Of a DNA stretch of 64,000 bases, positions 10,036-20,670 are shown piece after piece. Numbering within the stretch: the stretch's first letter is position 1; each line of letters opens with the position of its first letter. The stretch is taken from the NCBI GenBank assembly GCA_013176395.1, contig JABMLP010000022.1:372001-436000 (forward strand), in the 5' to 3' direction. The DNA is from Venturia oleaginea. Lineage: Eukaryota; Ascomycota; Dothideomycetes; Venturiales; Venturiaceae. Below the pieces are notes generated by a model that worked only from the letters and a program-made list of their open reading frames with translations, was not told the origin of the DNA and searched no databases. Position numbers and translations under genes: made by a program.

Positions 10036-10042
10036 TATATAT
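10036..10042 (+). promoter_or_regulatory. LTR TATA box
   Basis: TATATAT follows the repeated TGTGGGAA motifs in the LTR, at the expected U3/R position. The same box is present in the inverted LTR copy. Confidence 0.55.
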
Positions 10043-10457
10043 GGAGGACGTTGGACAGACTTTCCTTTCTCTCGGTGTGGTTATCTCATGTTATGTTTCT
10101 CACATAGGAGCTTCTTCAACCTACTACAGTAACGACCTTTTACTTAGATACAATCAAGCACAAGTCATATGCATACGAAGCAAGCCCACCCCCAACCTTC
10201 ATACTAACCGACAAGCGTTCAGGATTGATCTGAGGATCAAATCGGTTAGACGACAATTGAATTGGGAGATACATCGGACGGCTAGGATCTAGTGAGCCTC
10301 CAAAGAACCTGAGCAAGGGAAGGCACTTAAGGTAAGTACTTCCAGACTGATATTGCCCTTACCCCAAACCCGCGGACCAGAACAAGAGAACACAGGTGTC
10401 AAGAAGGTCTTGACATAATCAACCGTGTTGAGGAACGAGTTCCCCGTAACACTATTC

Positions 10458-12482
10458 ATCTATAGATTTAGTATATTAGACTTTTATCCCGACTGCTTTT
10501 AACATGAATAATTATGTTACGGATACTGTCACGTGGACATGTATTGGTTTGTATTCGGATGTATTTGATTGCATTCATGTGCATTCAAACGCATGCCATT
10601 CTAATTCGTTATGATTGGTTGATCGTTACACAGATGGTGTAAGATCACGTGTGGTTCATTCCCGTCATTCTTGGCGAAATGAACAAAATGAACTTCCAGG
10701 TTCATTTGCTTCATTATGTTCATTTTGAACAAAATGAACATATTGAAGAGCTAGGATTTCTTAGGAGATGGATCTCTATATTAAGGGCGAGACTCTGCCC
10801 CCTCAGTGTCTCGTATCTTCACTCTTTAGTTACTTCGCTATTGCTTTTAGTTACTTAGCACAATTCACGACTCTTATATCTTGCAAACTTCGCTTCACTT
10901 GTTTGATACGATATTGTCGCCCCGGACCACTTGAACCCTACTGTACGGATTAGCCAAATCCAGCTAGATTACTTTGAGCCATAGCCTCGCGTAACAACTT
11001 AGTTATACGTTATATAACTAGGCACTAAGCTGGTTTGAACGTTTCGGTCGAGTTTTCCGCATCCTGCTCGGTCAGATTATCCTAAAGCTACGGCCACAGA
11101 ATGAAGAGAACTCGAGTCCCCGTCCGCTCACTCACAGATACGCTTCATGTCGGCGGATCAGTAGTTGGGTGCGTGACCACCAGCGAATCCCCGCTGCAGT
11201 ACGTGTATGGTTTTTACTGGTTGTGCCTGGAGAAAAGTGTTCGGACGAGAAAGAGATAGGGACTCGAAACGAAGAGAGGAGGAATGTTAGGTGGGAGGTT
11301 CTTTTTTTGAAGGTTCGTGTACTTGCCGTCGTCGATTTGATATTAATAATAATAATAATCGGATTTTACGTGGTATGTAATGGCGTATGTGCCGTGTGCC
11401 CACAATCTCTATCTACAATTGCAAAAACCCAACTCTCTGGGATAAAAAGCCTTTCGTCACTTTCCAGACCGCGCCCCGTCCATGGACCGGCGCCGTCGAA
11501 CTATGCCCCCCCGTTCACTACCCGAGTCATTTATACTGTGGTCAGTATAGGACACCCTCCGGTCCTAATGCTCCCAATCCTCTGTTCCGGGCCGGTGTTG
11601 TCCAGTTTCCGAGGTGGCCATTGTTGTTGCAAATTCAGGGTCCAGGATTTTTACAACACCAGGATTCAATATGCCAAGCATCGTGAGGACCTAAACATTG
11701 CGAGTCCAGGTGAGGGCGTGGTAACGGACGCGGCGCGCCCTGGTAACGCGCCGTTAATAAATAAACAACTTCCACCCTAATCTCTCCTCCCTCCTTCACC
11801 TCACAGCAATCTTCAGTCCACACCTCCTCTTCTCTCCTCAGTCCCTCCTCAAGACCCTCATCGCACCTTCAGCTCTCCAACGCTTTCTCCTGGTTGGCTC
11901 GAGCTCGTGCTGATGGACGGTGTTTGTACCGTCCATGGTTCGGGATTTGATATTAATGTCTGCCGTGGTCGATTTATATTTGTTGATCCCACCAATGAAC
12001 GTAAATACACCGTGTGAACTATTCTCTATGCGCTCAGCAGTAAAGAGGGAGGGCGTGGCACCCCGAACTCTATAATCTTTAATAGGCATGATGGATAAAG
12101 ATTTGGAATAGTTAAAATGACTTGGCACCAGCAATACAGCTATCTTGGATAAGTACACATAGGCACAATTTTCACGTCCCTATCGCGAAGACCGAGTATG
12201 TTAACTTTGGAAATCGCGAGCCACTAGCAGAATGGAGAGACTGCGTAAGCTGCCCGTCTTGCGATTATGGAGACTCAGTTTGTAGATACGTCTGAACTTA
12301 GATACAACTTTGAGAATATGACCATGAACACGAGCCTGACGTCGAGTCTTAATTGATGCATCAAACAATCCTCATAGCGTGGTGCTTCCTGTCGCTGCAT
12401 CACTCTTGAACGAGCAGGAAAGCAGTATCACCGGCAGATCTCGCCTAACTGGAGCACGCTGCTACTCTCAATGCCCACTACT
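10458..12482. other. Intergenic, no gene recognised
   Basis: The open stretch at 11169-11780 starts with GTG, has no ATG-supported product and looks accidental. The area holds a short perfect palindrome (10716-10741) and an AAT microsatellite near 11342-11358. No exon or RNA gene is seen. Confidence 0.5.
10716..10741. repeat. Short perfect inverted repeat
   Basis: ATGTTCATTTTG is followed two bases later by its reverse complement CAAAATGAACAT. Further copies of AAAATGAAC and GTTCATTT lie just upstream (about 10678-10705), so the spot is a cluster of the same 9-mer in both directions. Confidence 0.7.
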
Positions 12483-13385
12483 TCAATCAAGTCTGAACGC
12501 TCCCTCACGATCATCCAACTTGTTGACCGCATTAGTGATATATGAGCCCTCCCCTTCATAGAGCAAGGCGTCGTAGACCAGAGCGCCGAACAAGCAGCCA
12601 ACAACTGGAGCCAAAAGGGGCACAAAGAAGTAGTAACCTCCAACGGTGAAGACCTCAGAGCCATAGAAAATTGCAGTCAAAAGCCTTGGACCAAGATCTC
12701 GAGCGGGATTGATAGCCTGTTCGTATGAGCAAAACCCTCCAATCCGGGCTCAAAGCTAACTTACATAACCAGTCTGCCAACCGAGCGCTGCTCCAATTCC
12801 AAGCACCGTCGCGAAGATGGAGAACTGAGGAGCCACTAATCGCTCTTTGTTGAGTGGATCGCCGATCGCGAGAAGCGCAAACATCAGGACGGCTGCTCCC
12901 AAGCCCTCATTCAAAGCCGGTCCCCAAGTGGCACCTTTGGAGTAGTACGCACCCGGGTACGTCGCGAAGATGCCAGCTGAATTGTGTCCGCTGGGACTTA
13001 GGATACTACCGCCCGGGATAGTTCTCTCAGGGTCCCAGGCATCGATAGCAGAAACATAATTAGCGTACAACAGCGCTGCTCCCACGAATCCTCCCAACAT
13101 CTGAGCTGCGATCTTTCCTGGAAGCTGTTTCCATGCTCCTTGGGATGGTCGAATCAATGCCATGGTAATAGAAACGGCGGGGTTGACTGTAGGTGAAGGG
13201 TCGGAGAGGTAACCGCTCAGAGATATGGCGACAGCCCAAGCGAGGTTGATACTGAGCCATGTGCCATATTTGTAATCCGAGAGCAAGACTTGAGCAATAA
13301 CGCCGTCGCCTATCAAGACGATGAAACCGGTTCCGATGAATTCGGCGAGGTATGGTTTGAAATCGCTGCGCGTGAAACGAGGCAT
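12483..13385 (-). CDS. Aquaglyceroporin (MIP family, 284 aa)
   Basis: A membrane channel for water and/or glycerol. Two exons: 13385-12765 and 12716-12483, with a GTAAGT donor and CAG acceptor in phase 0. Six transmembrane segments are expected and several are visible (for example EFIGTGFIVLIGDGVIAQVL and the AALLYANYV region). Both pore motifs are present: NPAVS near residue 68 in the first half and NPARD immediately after the exon junction. The Asp after the second NPA-Arg is typical of glycerol-conducting members. The N-terminus is short, unlike the long regulatory tails of yeast Fps1. The length is normal for a GlpF-type channel. It probably moves glycerol or similar small polyols across the plasma membrane; the substrate is inferred from the motif only. 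It stands alone between transposon-derived regions. Confidence 0.9.
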
Positions 13386-15219
13386 CTCAGTAGCGATGTG
13401 TTTTCTTGGATCTTGCGATTATCACTTTGAGAAATGTATTCGAAAAGACTATCAGGAGTCATAGACGGAAAATAGGATATATTTCGCCCTGTTCCTATGT
13501 TGAACTTATAGGACTTGCTGCGAACCGTAGCCTTCCTTAATCCTGATGTCATATGCTGCCAACAAGCCTTATTGAACAAGGGAGTCCATGGCGATCTATC
13601 AGTACGTATGAAAAATCTATCAGGCAACTATTATTCACCAGGATTCTCTTCCGATCATATCATCTGGAGGGCTGTACCATACCTGTATAGGCAGGATCGG
13701 CAACTGCCAAGTTATGATAAACCAGTGACAACTCATAAAAAGGTGTACACGTACGAGCCCGGCAACGAATCTGCCTTTCTCAATACCACAACAGCTGAAA
13801 CCTATCCGAGAAAGCCATTAGACTAGCGAGATAGCTTGTAACAGTACTATGAACAATTTGAGAGTACTCCTAAAAAAATTGAATAATCGAGGAATTGGTG
13901 GTGGTTGGAGTGTGTTCAAAATTGGCCGCCATCCGTGCACCCTGATAGTCACGATGTACTATGGTCTCGAGGGTAGTAAATGTTAGGCGCGGATCACTTA
14001 CTAGAACCGAAAACACTACGAGAAATAGAAGTCACGATACCCTTGTAGATGATTTGCGCCTAACATTTCGGAGTGATGCCCTTCAGACCATCGGTAAAAG
14101 TTGTAGCGCCGCATAAGTCGACGCTCTAAACCAGCCTCCGGGTGGAGGTGCATACTCACAAAGGTCATGTTCTTGTTCCAAGATTCGGAACAACTGCAAC
14201 TGATAGATGCATTTGTGCCAGACGGCTGGGATGTGTGGACCACATACTATGGGGTTTTCCAAACGGAGCTTCTTCTGGTGATATGATGGGCTAGATTGAT
14301 TTGAGCATTGCCATTCGCTTAATAGTAGAGAATTGGTTGGTGGATATTGCCTAGCTTCCTAGCTGCTGACCATACTATATAACCCATGAAGTAGCCTACG
14401 GGTTTGAACAGTTGATCCTGTTCAAAACCTAATCTGGAAACCTGCCTTCGACCCTGCACAGCGTTGTGAGTGGTGCAATATCACCATTTCTGTCGCTCTA
14501 CTTCTGGTGACGTGTCGTTTTCTGTAGACAGACTTGAGGATCCGTCGAATTCAGGCGGAAACCATAAAGTAACGCCTGGTCAGATACGATCGAGAAGCGG
14601 GGGCTGGTAGATCGTGTCTGACCGAGCTTGGCTTTCACCTAGGGTCTGCAGGTTAGAGCAAATGGCCCGTCACGGGTGAGGAAAATACAAGAAGGTGGTT
14701 TCTCGTTTCGTTTTGCCATGGACGTCGATGCCGATGCGCGTAGATGGCGGTGTTGGACATCGATGTTCCTATATGGAATGCTGAGATTGAGTCGAGATTG
14801 GACTTGCAAGAAAGAGGGGGGGAAAAGTGAGAGGCTGCCTTCCACCAAGTTCTCCTTTGGTTCGGTGATGCGCAGGTGAGTGGGAGAAGGAAAGAGACAA
14901 GGTGGAAGGTGAGGAAAATGCTCCATTGCCGTCGGAATCTAATCTAATCTAATCTAATCTCTCTGAGCACACCGTCCAGTGATGGCGTGTAAAGTTTCGA
15001 GTTGCGCGAGAATCAACACGTCAAGCTGATGTAAATAATCCACAAAGATTACTCCATGAATACTTAGTAAGACGTTATCAGATCTTCGCTAAAATGGCTG
15101 AGAGTCAACGCTTCATAGTGGAAGAGCAGCCGTCATGGACTTGTGACTGTCAGAAGAAACCACATCTATAACTCTACAGGCAATCCATCAATTGCCTCTC
15201 ACAGTCGTTCTTCTTCATC
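13386..15219. other. Intergenic, no gene recognised
   Basis: Short frames on both strands lack motifs. A pentanucleotide microsatellite lies at 14936-14960. The last 200 bases before 15220 are presumably the promoter and leader of the SMP-domain gene. Confidence 0.5.
14936..14960. repeat. AATCT microsatellite (5 units)
   Basis: Five exact tandem copies of AATCT. Confidence 0.85.
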
Positions 15220-15917
15220 ATGTCTTTTCTTACTTCTCGCATCTCGTCCCTCAAGAAAGTAGCAGCTTCACCCTTCAGCCTTGCCTCATTTAGTCAAAGA
15301 CATTTCTCAAATCGTCCAGCGACCATAGCAGCAAATCTGAATTCTGACAACCTCAGCAAAATCACCGATGCCGAGAAGAAGCTTACGGGACAAGATCAAC
15401 CTGTTAAAGGAGGCCCTACAGCTCAGGCACAGAAGCATGCGAACGAACCGATAACAAGCCAGGCACTGCACGATATTACTGAAGGCGAGAAGAAGATCAC
15501 GGGAGGCGAAAGAGTGAGAGGGGGCCCAACCTCAACGGCTCAGAGCATGTTGAGCAAGGTACATACATCTCATCTTTAACGGTTTATATCGAATTAGTGA
15601 CAACTAACTCGAGACAGTCAAACACCAACCAGTCCAATCAAAGTAAATCCACAACATCAAAAAACCAATCCACCAGTGGAACTCTCAACGCCGACACCAT
15701 CTCCAAAATCACTGGAAAGGAGAAGCAGATTACCGGCTCCGATGAACCGGTGAAAGGGGGACCCACAGCGCAGGCTCAGAAACATGCGAATCAGCCTATC
15801 ACCAGCGAGGCACTTCACGACATCACCGAGGGCGAGAAGAAAATTACAGGTGGCGAGAGGGTAAAGAGAGGACCAGCCAGCGCCGCGCAGAGCGAACTTG
15901 GGAAGAGTCAATCATGA
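15220..15917 (+). CDS. Two-repeat SMP-domain protein with mitochondrial-type leader (212 aa)
   Basis: Two exons, 15220-15558 and 15618-15917, joined in phase 0. The intron starts GTACAT, has a CTAAC branch site and ends ACAG. The product holds two near-identical copies of a roughly 60-residue unit, each reading ITxxEKxxTGxxxPVKGGPTAQAQ, then KHAN(E/Q)PIT, ALHDITEGEKKITGGERV. This is the seed-maturation/LEA-like SMP pattern that occurs in many fungi. The first 40 residues are basic, rich in Ser and Arg, acid-free and contain RHFSNRP, so a mitochondrial presequence is likely. SMP/LEA proteins are linked to desiccation and stress tolerance; a role in protecting mitochondria in spores or dry cells is inference. 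The intron lies in the linker between the repeats. Confidence 0.8.
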
Positions 15918-16092
15918 GAATTTGACTAATGTGTATATTTGTTCACTTCACAAAACGCTGCATGAAAAAATGCTAGCTGTATGATAGGGTTGGATTTACT
16001 AGTATCCGAATGGCTTCATTGATTCAAGCATTGATTCAATGTCCCGCTATCGTCCATGAATCATGACATAAGATTTGCTTTCCAACTAGTTA

Positions 16093-16140
16093 ACGTGTTC
16101 GATCACCCAACCCGTCAGATCACCCAACCGGTCAAAATTT
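16093..16140 (+). repeat. Left terminal inverted repeat of pogo element
   Basis: 48 bp starting ACGTGTTCGATCACCC, complementary to 19088-19135 except for one base (G against A at position 5). Confidence 0.92.
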
Positions 16141-16172
16141 GCCAAGACCCCAACTGCTCTTCTTATTCTACT

Positions 16173-18102
16173 ATGTCTCAACGACGTAATGAGTTACTAC
16201 TCCAACACGAAGGGAGAATTCAGCTTGCAATCCAAGCTTTGAATACCGGCCAACTCCGAAGCCAACGGGCTGCTGCGAGCGCCTTCAACGTTAAACAACA
16301 AACCCTCTCCGATCGCGTCAGAGGAGTCCCATTTATCCTCGAAAGACCACCAAACGGTCGGAAACTTACCCTTACCGAAGAGCAAACGCTTTTCCGATAT
16401 ATCCTGACCTCGATTCGCGAGGATTTGCGCCCCGGCTGTGTGAGGTGGCAGATATGGCGGATAAACTGTTGGGTATACGCGGTGGAGAGCCAGTAGGCAA
16501 AAAGTGGGCTGAGAGGTTCGTAAAGCGCTCAGATGAGCCTTCAATCGAGCCAAGGATAGGCAGAGGATACTACAGGAAGATCCAGAGATTATTGGCACGT
16601 GGTTCAAGCTCGTTGCAGACACCAAGGCAAAGTATGGCATCCACGACGAGGATACGCACAACTTTGACGAGATTGGCTTCCAGATGGGTATTATTGGGTC
16701 AATGAAGGTCGTTACAGCCTCTGAGAGACGTACAAGGCCTGAACTCATTCAGCCGGGCGATCGCGAATGGGTTACGGTTATTCAGAGCATTTGCGCAGCT
16801 GGGTATGCGATCGCGCCATTCATTATCTACAAAGGACGAGTTCACATCTCTACGTGGTATGAGGAGGCAGATATACTGCGCAATTGGAAGCTTTCAGTCT
16901 CTGAGAACGGCTGGACAAACAACGCGCTGGGTCTTGAGTGGTTGAAGCACTTTGACGCGCATACAAAGGCGCGGCAGGTGGGGGTGTATAGGCTGCTTAT
17001 TTTGGACGGCCATGAGAGCCATCTCAGCCAGGATTTCAAGGACTACTGCCTCGAAAATAAGATTATAACCCTCTGCATGCCATCGCACTCGTCGCATATA
17101 CTCCAGCCCCTTGATGTGGTCTGCTTCTCGCCGTTGAAGCGCAAGTACTCCCAACGCGTCCGGGACTTGGCACGCCGACGCGTGTACCATATCAACAAGG
17201 AAGGCTTTCTCCCTGCCTTCAAAGACGCGTTTTTCGACGTATTTACAAAAGAGAACTGTCAAAAGGCCTTTGAGGCAGTAGGGCTGGTCCCTATCGACGC
17301 GCAGGTGGTGTTGGATCGCCTTGAAGTACGGCTACGTACCCCGCCAGAACCCCGTCTCCCAGAAACGCCGTGGCAGTCAAAGACTCCAAGCAATACTCAT
17401 GAATTTGGATCCCAATCCAAGATGGTAAGCGAGTCTTTTACTCGGTCACCAGTTACTGCCCAGGCAGGCTTTTCCCAGCTTGCCAAGGGCGCTGAATTGA
17501 TGCTGCACCAAAACGCTCTGTGACAGCACGGCATGGCTCCTTTGCCGTCACGTTACTTCGTGGCTCGGGCGTATCGGCTTAGCCACATTGTGGCTAAGGC
17601 GCGATATCTTCGCGCCCTCGTAGTAACTCGCTCTCTACCGTAAATTCTATTATCACACTCAGTTCTTAGAATCCTAGTTCATTCTATACATCCTATCGCT
17701 GCCGTGACACTCTACTTGTTGCGCGCAACCGCGAGCTTGAAGAGCAATTGGCAGTAATGACGAAGCGAAAATGGCGCAAAAGGAAGTGGATCCAGCAAGG
17801 TGGTACTATAGAGTATGGGACTGCAGCAGTGCAGGTAGCTGCAGAGGCGTCTGTAGCGCCTCAGGGATCGAAGAAGGCTCGTGGTAGTGGTGATCAAGAA
17901 ACAGCCCGAGCAACTCAACGGCACTGTGGGAACTGCGGCGCAACTGGGCATAATGCGCGAATTTGTAAAAAAGATATCGAGATATCTTCTGAATCAGATA
18001 GCAGCACGACGGACTTGGAATCTATTGTTAATAGCGATGATGTAGACTCAAGAGGCAATGCCTCGTGTTTCGCTATCCTTCTACCTACAGTCTCCCTCTA
18101 AT
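16173..18102 (+). pseudogene. Pogo/Fot1 transposase, broken
   Basis: The frame opens at ATG 16173 with a helix-turn-helix (SQRAAASAFNVKQQTLSDR, residues about 27-45). The reading frame then shifts near 16433 (the expected continuation ADMADKLLGIRGG is in another frame) and again around 16570-16680, where DEIGFQMGIIGS continues in the third frame. The DDE catalytic core follows, with LLILDGHESH (second Asp) and SHSSHILQPLDV. At 17521 a 189-bp insertion breaks the frame after NAL; the frame resumes after it as LVARNRELEEQLAVM, followed by a basic stretch and a C-terminal CCHC knuckle (CGNCGATGHNARIC), usual in this family. With two frameshifts and one insertion it cannot make an active transposase. 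Confidence 0.9.
17521..17709. mobile_element. 189-bp solo LTR nested in pogo transposase
   Basis: The insertion starts TGACAGCACGG and ends GCCGTGACA. It is flanked by CTCTG (17516-17520) and CTCTA (17710-17714), four of five bases identical. Removing the insert plus one duplication rejoins the transposase coding frame (NAL followed by LVARNREL), which identifies the insertion directly. Two internal hairpins are visible: CTTAGCCACA/TGTGGCTAAG and GGCGCGA/TCGCGCC. The small size fits a short LTR or TRIM-like family. The ends resemble those of the element at 3524-3778. Confidence 0.8.
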
Positions 18103-18109
18103 GCTCAGC
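18052..18109 (-). mobile_element. Antisense LINE 3'-end scrap
   Basis: Reverse-complemented, this segment matches the LINE sequence at 9658-9715 over about 58 bp with scattered differences. It includes the last codons of ORF2 (LSI-GRL then TAG) and the palindrome GAGGCATTGCCTC. It is therefore the remnant of a related, diverged LINE in opposite orientation, directly after the transposase C-terminus. Its limits beyond this core are unclear. Confidence 0.65.
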
Positions 18110-18289
18110 TTGTCTATCTGTTTCGCCTTATCCCTCAAGGCCAATGGGTTCCCTAAGTATGTTTCTGCTTGTGAAAGTTGCCTTGCACCAGATTCCTATG
18201 CGGCGGTGTATTTGGTTGTGTGATGCTGGAGACAATAGTAACCATCGTAGTCGTGATTTCGCTGCTTGGGTGTGATACTCCGGGTATGC

Positions 18290-19045
18290 CCGTGGACGAG
18301 GCTGTCTGGTAGCTGCCGTATTGTATGGCGCCGATCGTGCTATAGACCTGCCGTCTTATAGTCGGAGCCTATCTGCTGCTAGTCGCTCTCCCTACTTGCT
18401 ATATCGCGCTCCTACTCTTGCCAATGCCATAACTGGGACGCAACAGTCTGGGGAGAGGCTCAAGGCTACGTCTGCTGGCTTGTAGGGAGGGGATTTGCCG
18501 CCAATAAGCTCCTTCTATACGTCCTTACTGCTTACTGTGTTGCGCACCTACTCTTGCCAATGCCATAACTGGGACGCAACAGTTTGGGGAGAGGCTCAAG
18601 GCTCTGGACATCAGCTTGCAGCAGGACGGTTTGCGGAGACGATAGTAGATGAGGTTCTCTAGCAGCTGCCGTATCGTGTCGCACCGATTGTGTTGTAGAC
18701 CTGTCGTCTTATAGTCGGAGCCTATCTGCTGCTAGTCGCTCTCCCTGCTTGCTATATCGCGCACCTACTCTTGCCAATGCCATAACTGGGACGCAACAGT
18801 CTGGGGAGAGGCTCAAGGCTACGTCTGCTAGCTTACAGGGAGGGGATTTGCCGCCAATAGGCTCCTTCTATGCGTCCTTACTACTTACTGTGTCGCGCAC
18901 CTACTCTTGCCAATGCCATAACTGGGAGGCAACAGTTTGGGGAGAGGCTCAAGGCTCTGGGCAACAGCTTGTAGCAGGACGGTTTGCCAAGACGTTGGGA
19001 GAGGTTGTCTAGTCGTTGCAGTGGTGTGTGGTGCCGATTGTTGCG
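18290..19045. repeat. 353-bp tandem duplication with internal 136-bp repeat
   Basis: The 10-mer CCTACTCTTG and the roughly 50 bp after it recur at 18411, 18547, 18764 and 18900, giving spacings of 136, 217 and 136 bp. A unit of 353 bp is therefore present twice (also seen with AGCTGCCGTA at 18311 and 18664), followed by a partial third copy near 19000-19045. Each unit contains two diverged 136-bp sub-repeats. The reading frame 18749-19012 is a by-product of this repeat. It lies inside the pogo element, before its right terminal repeat. Confidence 0.85.
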
Positions 19046-19087
19046 CACCGGAATTGAAGAGTCGTAATATAAGATGGTCGTGCCAAG

Positions 19088-19135
19088 AAATTTTGACCGG
19101 TTGGGTGATCTGACGGGTTGGGTGATCGAATACGT
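19088..19135 (-). repeat. Right terminal inverted repeat of pogo element
   Basis: 48 bp, complementary to 16093-16140 with one mismatch, followed by TA. Confidence 0.92.
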
Positions 19136-19137
19136 TA

Positions 19138-20670
19138 TATCAATTTAACATTGAAATCGATTTTCTATCCATGATGGTGATTGGTACTCAGACGCGCGAA
19201 ACACAAAGAACTGATAAGTTGCTACGGGCGACGAAACAAGTAGACTGAAATTTCCTAAGTTTATCGCGTTACTTGGATTTAGAGATTGTCGGACACTTTA
19301 ACAATCTAAATTCGAGACTCAGATCCAAGCTATCGGGAAACCAGGTCGAAATAAGATGTAAGAGTTGAGCCCATCGTCTCCATACCTTCTCAGATTCCAG
19401 CTCGGGATCCAACCACCCGTCTCTATCTAAGGACCAGAGTGGTTTACTGGGTTTATACCTGGGCTCCTAGGCAAACTCAATGGTGAGTTTTGTGATGCAT
19501 TGAGTCGACTCGGTGTTATCGGACGAACGATGTAATGGGCTCATCCTCTTCCATCAGGTCAACAGCTTCGATGAAGAAAGTGGTTGCGCGAGTAATAGAG
19601 CCATATGGCTTCTTCTCGGATCTTTCGATTCGTAGCGAAGATGGCAGAGGTGCAGAGTTAGTTTTAAGTCGGCTTGTCGATGAGGATCTCCGCAGATTTT
19701 ACGAACGCGACGGCTCTTATGCAGTTTGCTTCTCTGTATAGGCCCCACACTTTAACTAAGGAGGAATTGATGATCAAAAGGTTAACGAACGAATTGGAGG
19801 GTATTTACGAATACGAGGCACTAGCAACCCTCGCAAGTAATCACGGAACTTAGAGTGGAACTCGCAAACCACAATATTAAAGTTGCCATTCATATCTACC
19901 CACGCGCTGTTCTTTTGGGCATCATCTCCTTCTTTGTTGCCTCTCTCAACCACCTCAGCAAGCCCAGATCGTCTCTCAAGGGCCAGAAAAACCCCTAGGA
20001 AGGCACCCAGTCCAAACAGGCGTATTGACATTCCTTCCCTCCTTATTGCAGCAATCATTAAAGGTTTGTTGATCGCTCGTGAAAATATATATATCGCACT
20101 AAGAACCGTTAGTCCTCCTTCAAGCTTTTAGAAACAATTGATCTACAAATGGACCGTCCTGCGACGTCATCTGCGTTGAAGCTGCTTGGGACTGGCAGCA
20201 TCGCTTTGTTGCAAATGGCTTCCATTTGCGATTATTCTTTGGATTGCAGCAACCCCTAAACACCCTGTTTGACTGGGCGGATACAATTCCGGTGCTACGA
20301 ATTGTTAGATCGAGCCTGAGACACTATCTTAAAGCGGTATCAAGGGATCAGAAGAACAGATTATACTCACAGCAGAGTTGAAGCGAAGAGGAAGGTTGAG
20401 AGCTGCATTGTGGCTATGGTGATAAAAAGAGGCAGTGGCTATGGTGGTAAAAAAAAGCAGTGGCTATAACTCTTGACTGACTTTTTTTTCCCCTCTATTT
20501 AACGAGGCGGCTAAATACAGATCAATTGTGTTGCGATGTACTGTGGTAGCAACCGGTTTAGATGCCTGTCGGGCCTAGAATATTGTGATTGTAGCATGGA
20601 TTCGCAGGGATATTTTTGCTGTAAAGCAGATGCGAGACAACTTTGACAAGGTTGGGACTAACCGGCTGCT
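19138..20670. other. Intergenic, no gene recognised with confidence
   Basis: It contains a 68-codon ATG frame (19535-19741, starting MGSSSSIRS, a possible N-myristoylation start) that I cannot assign. It also contains three imperfect copies of a GTGGCTATGGTG-A-rich unit near 20411-20468. Sequence just left of the LTR at 20671 may be leftover internal retrotransposon DNA, but no motif proves it. Confidence 0.4.

Larger units (their letters stand above)
3819..10452 (+). mobile_element. Solo LTR (696 bp) split by a LINE insertion
   Basis: The LTR begins TGTTACAG and ends CCGTAACA and is flanked by a perfect 5-bp target duplication, CTATT at 3814-3818 and 10453-10457. It occupies 3819-4043 and 9982-10452, with a LINE between the two parts. 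Removing the LINE and one target duplication leaves about 696 bp, matching the 695-bp inverted copy at 20671-21365. A TATA box (TATATAT, 10036-10042) lies in the right part and would mark the U3/R region. The distal U3 carries repeated TGTGGGAA motifs. No gag, pol or polypurine tract adjoins it, so it is a solo LTR left by LTR-LTR recombination. An open frame at 9999-10292 is identical in both copies and reflects LTR sequence identity, not a gene. Confidence 0.9.
16093..19135 (+). mobile_element. Fot1/pogo-type DNA transposon (3.04 kb), decayed
   Basis: Terminal inverted repeats of 48 bp lie at 16093-16140 and 19088-19135 with one mismatch, flanked by TA dinucleotides (16091-16092 and 19136-19137), the target duplication typical of the Tc1/mariner/pogo superfamily. 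Each repeat contains GATCACCCAACC twice in direct orientation, probably the transposase-binding sites. The inside carries a frameshifted pogo transposase, a nested 189-bp solo LTR, an antisense LINE scrap and a tandem duplication. Fot1/pogo elements are usually about 2 kb; the extra length comes from these later additions. Confidence 0.92.

Noticed and set aside
9999..10292. Open frame of 97 codons, identical in sequence to one at 20830-21123
   Set aside because: Both lie wholly inside the two LTR copies; the identity reflects the repeat, not conserved coding.
11169..11780. Open stretch of 203 codons
   Set aside because: Opens with GTG rather than ATG, no motif, biased composition, no supporting splice structure.
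18749..19012. 87-codon frame in the pogo element
   Set aside because: Produced by the 353-bp tandem repeat and not preserved between the repeat copies.
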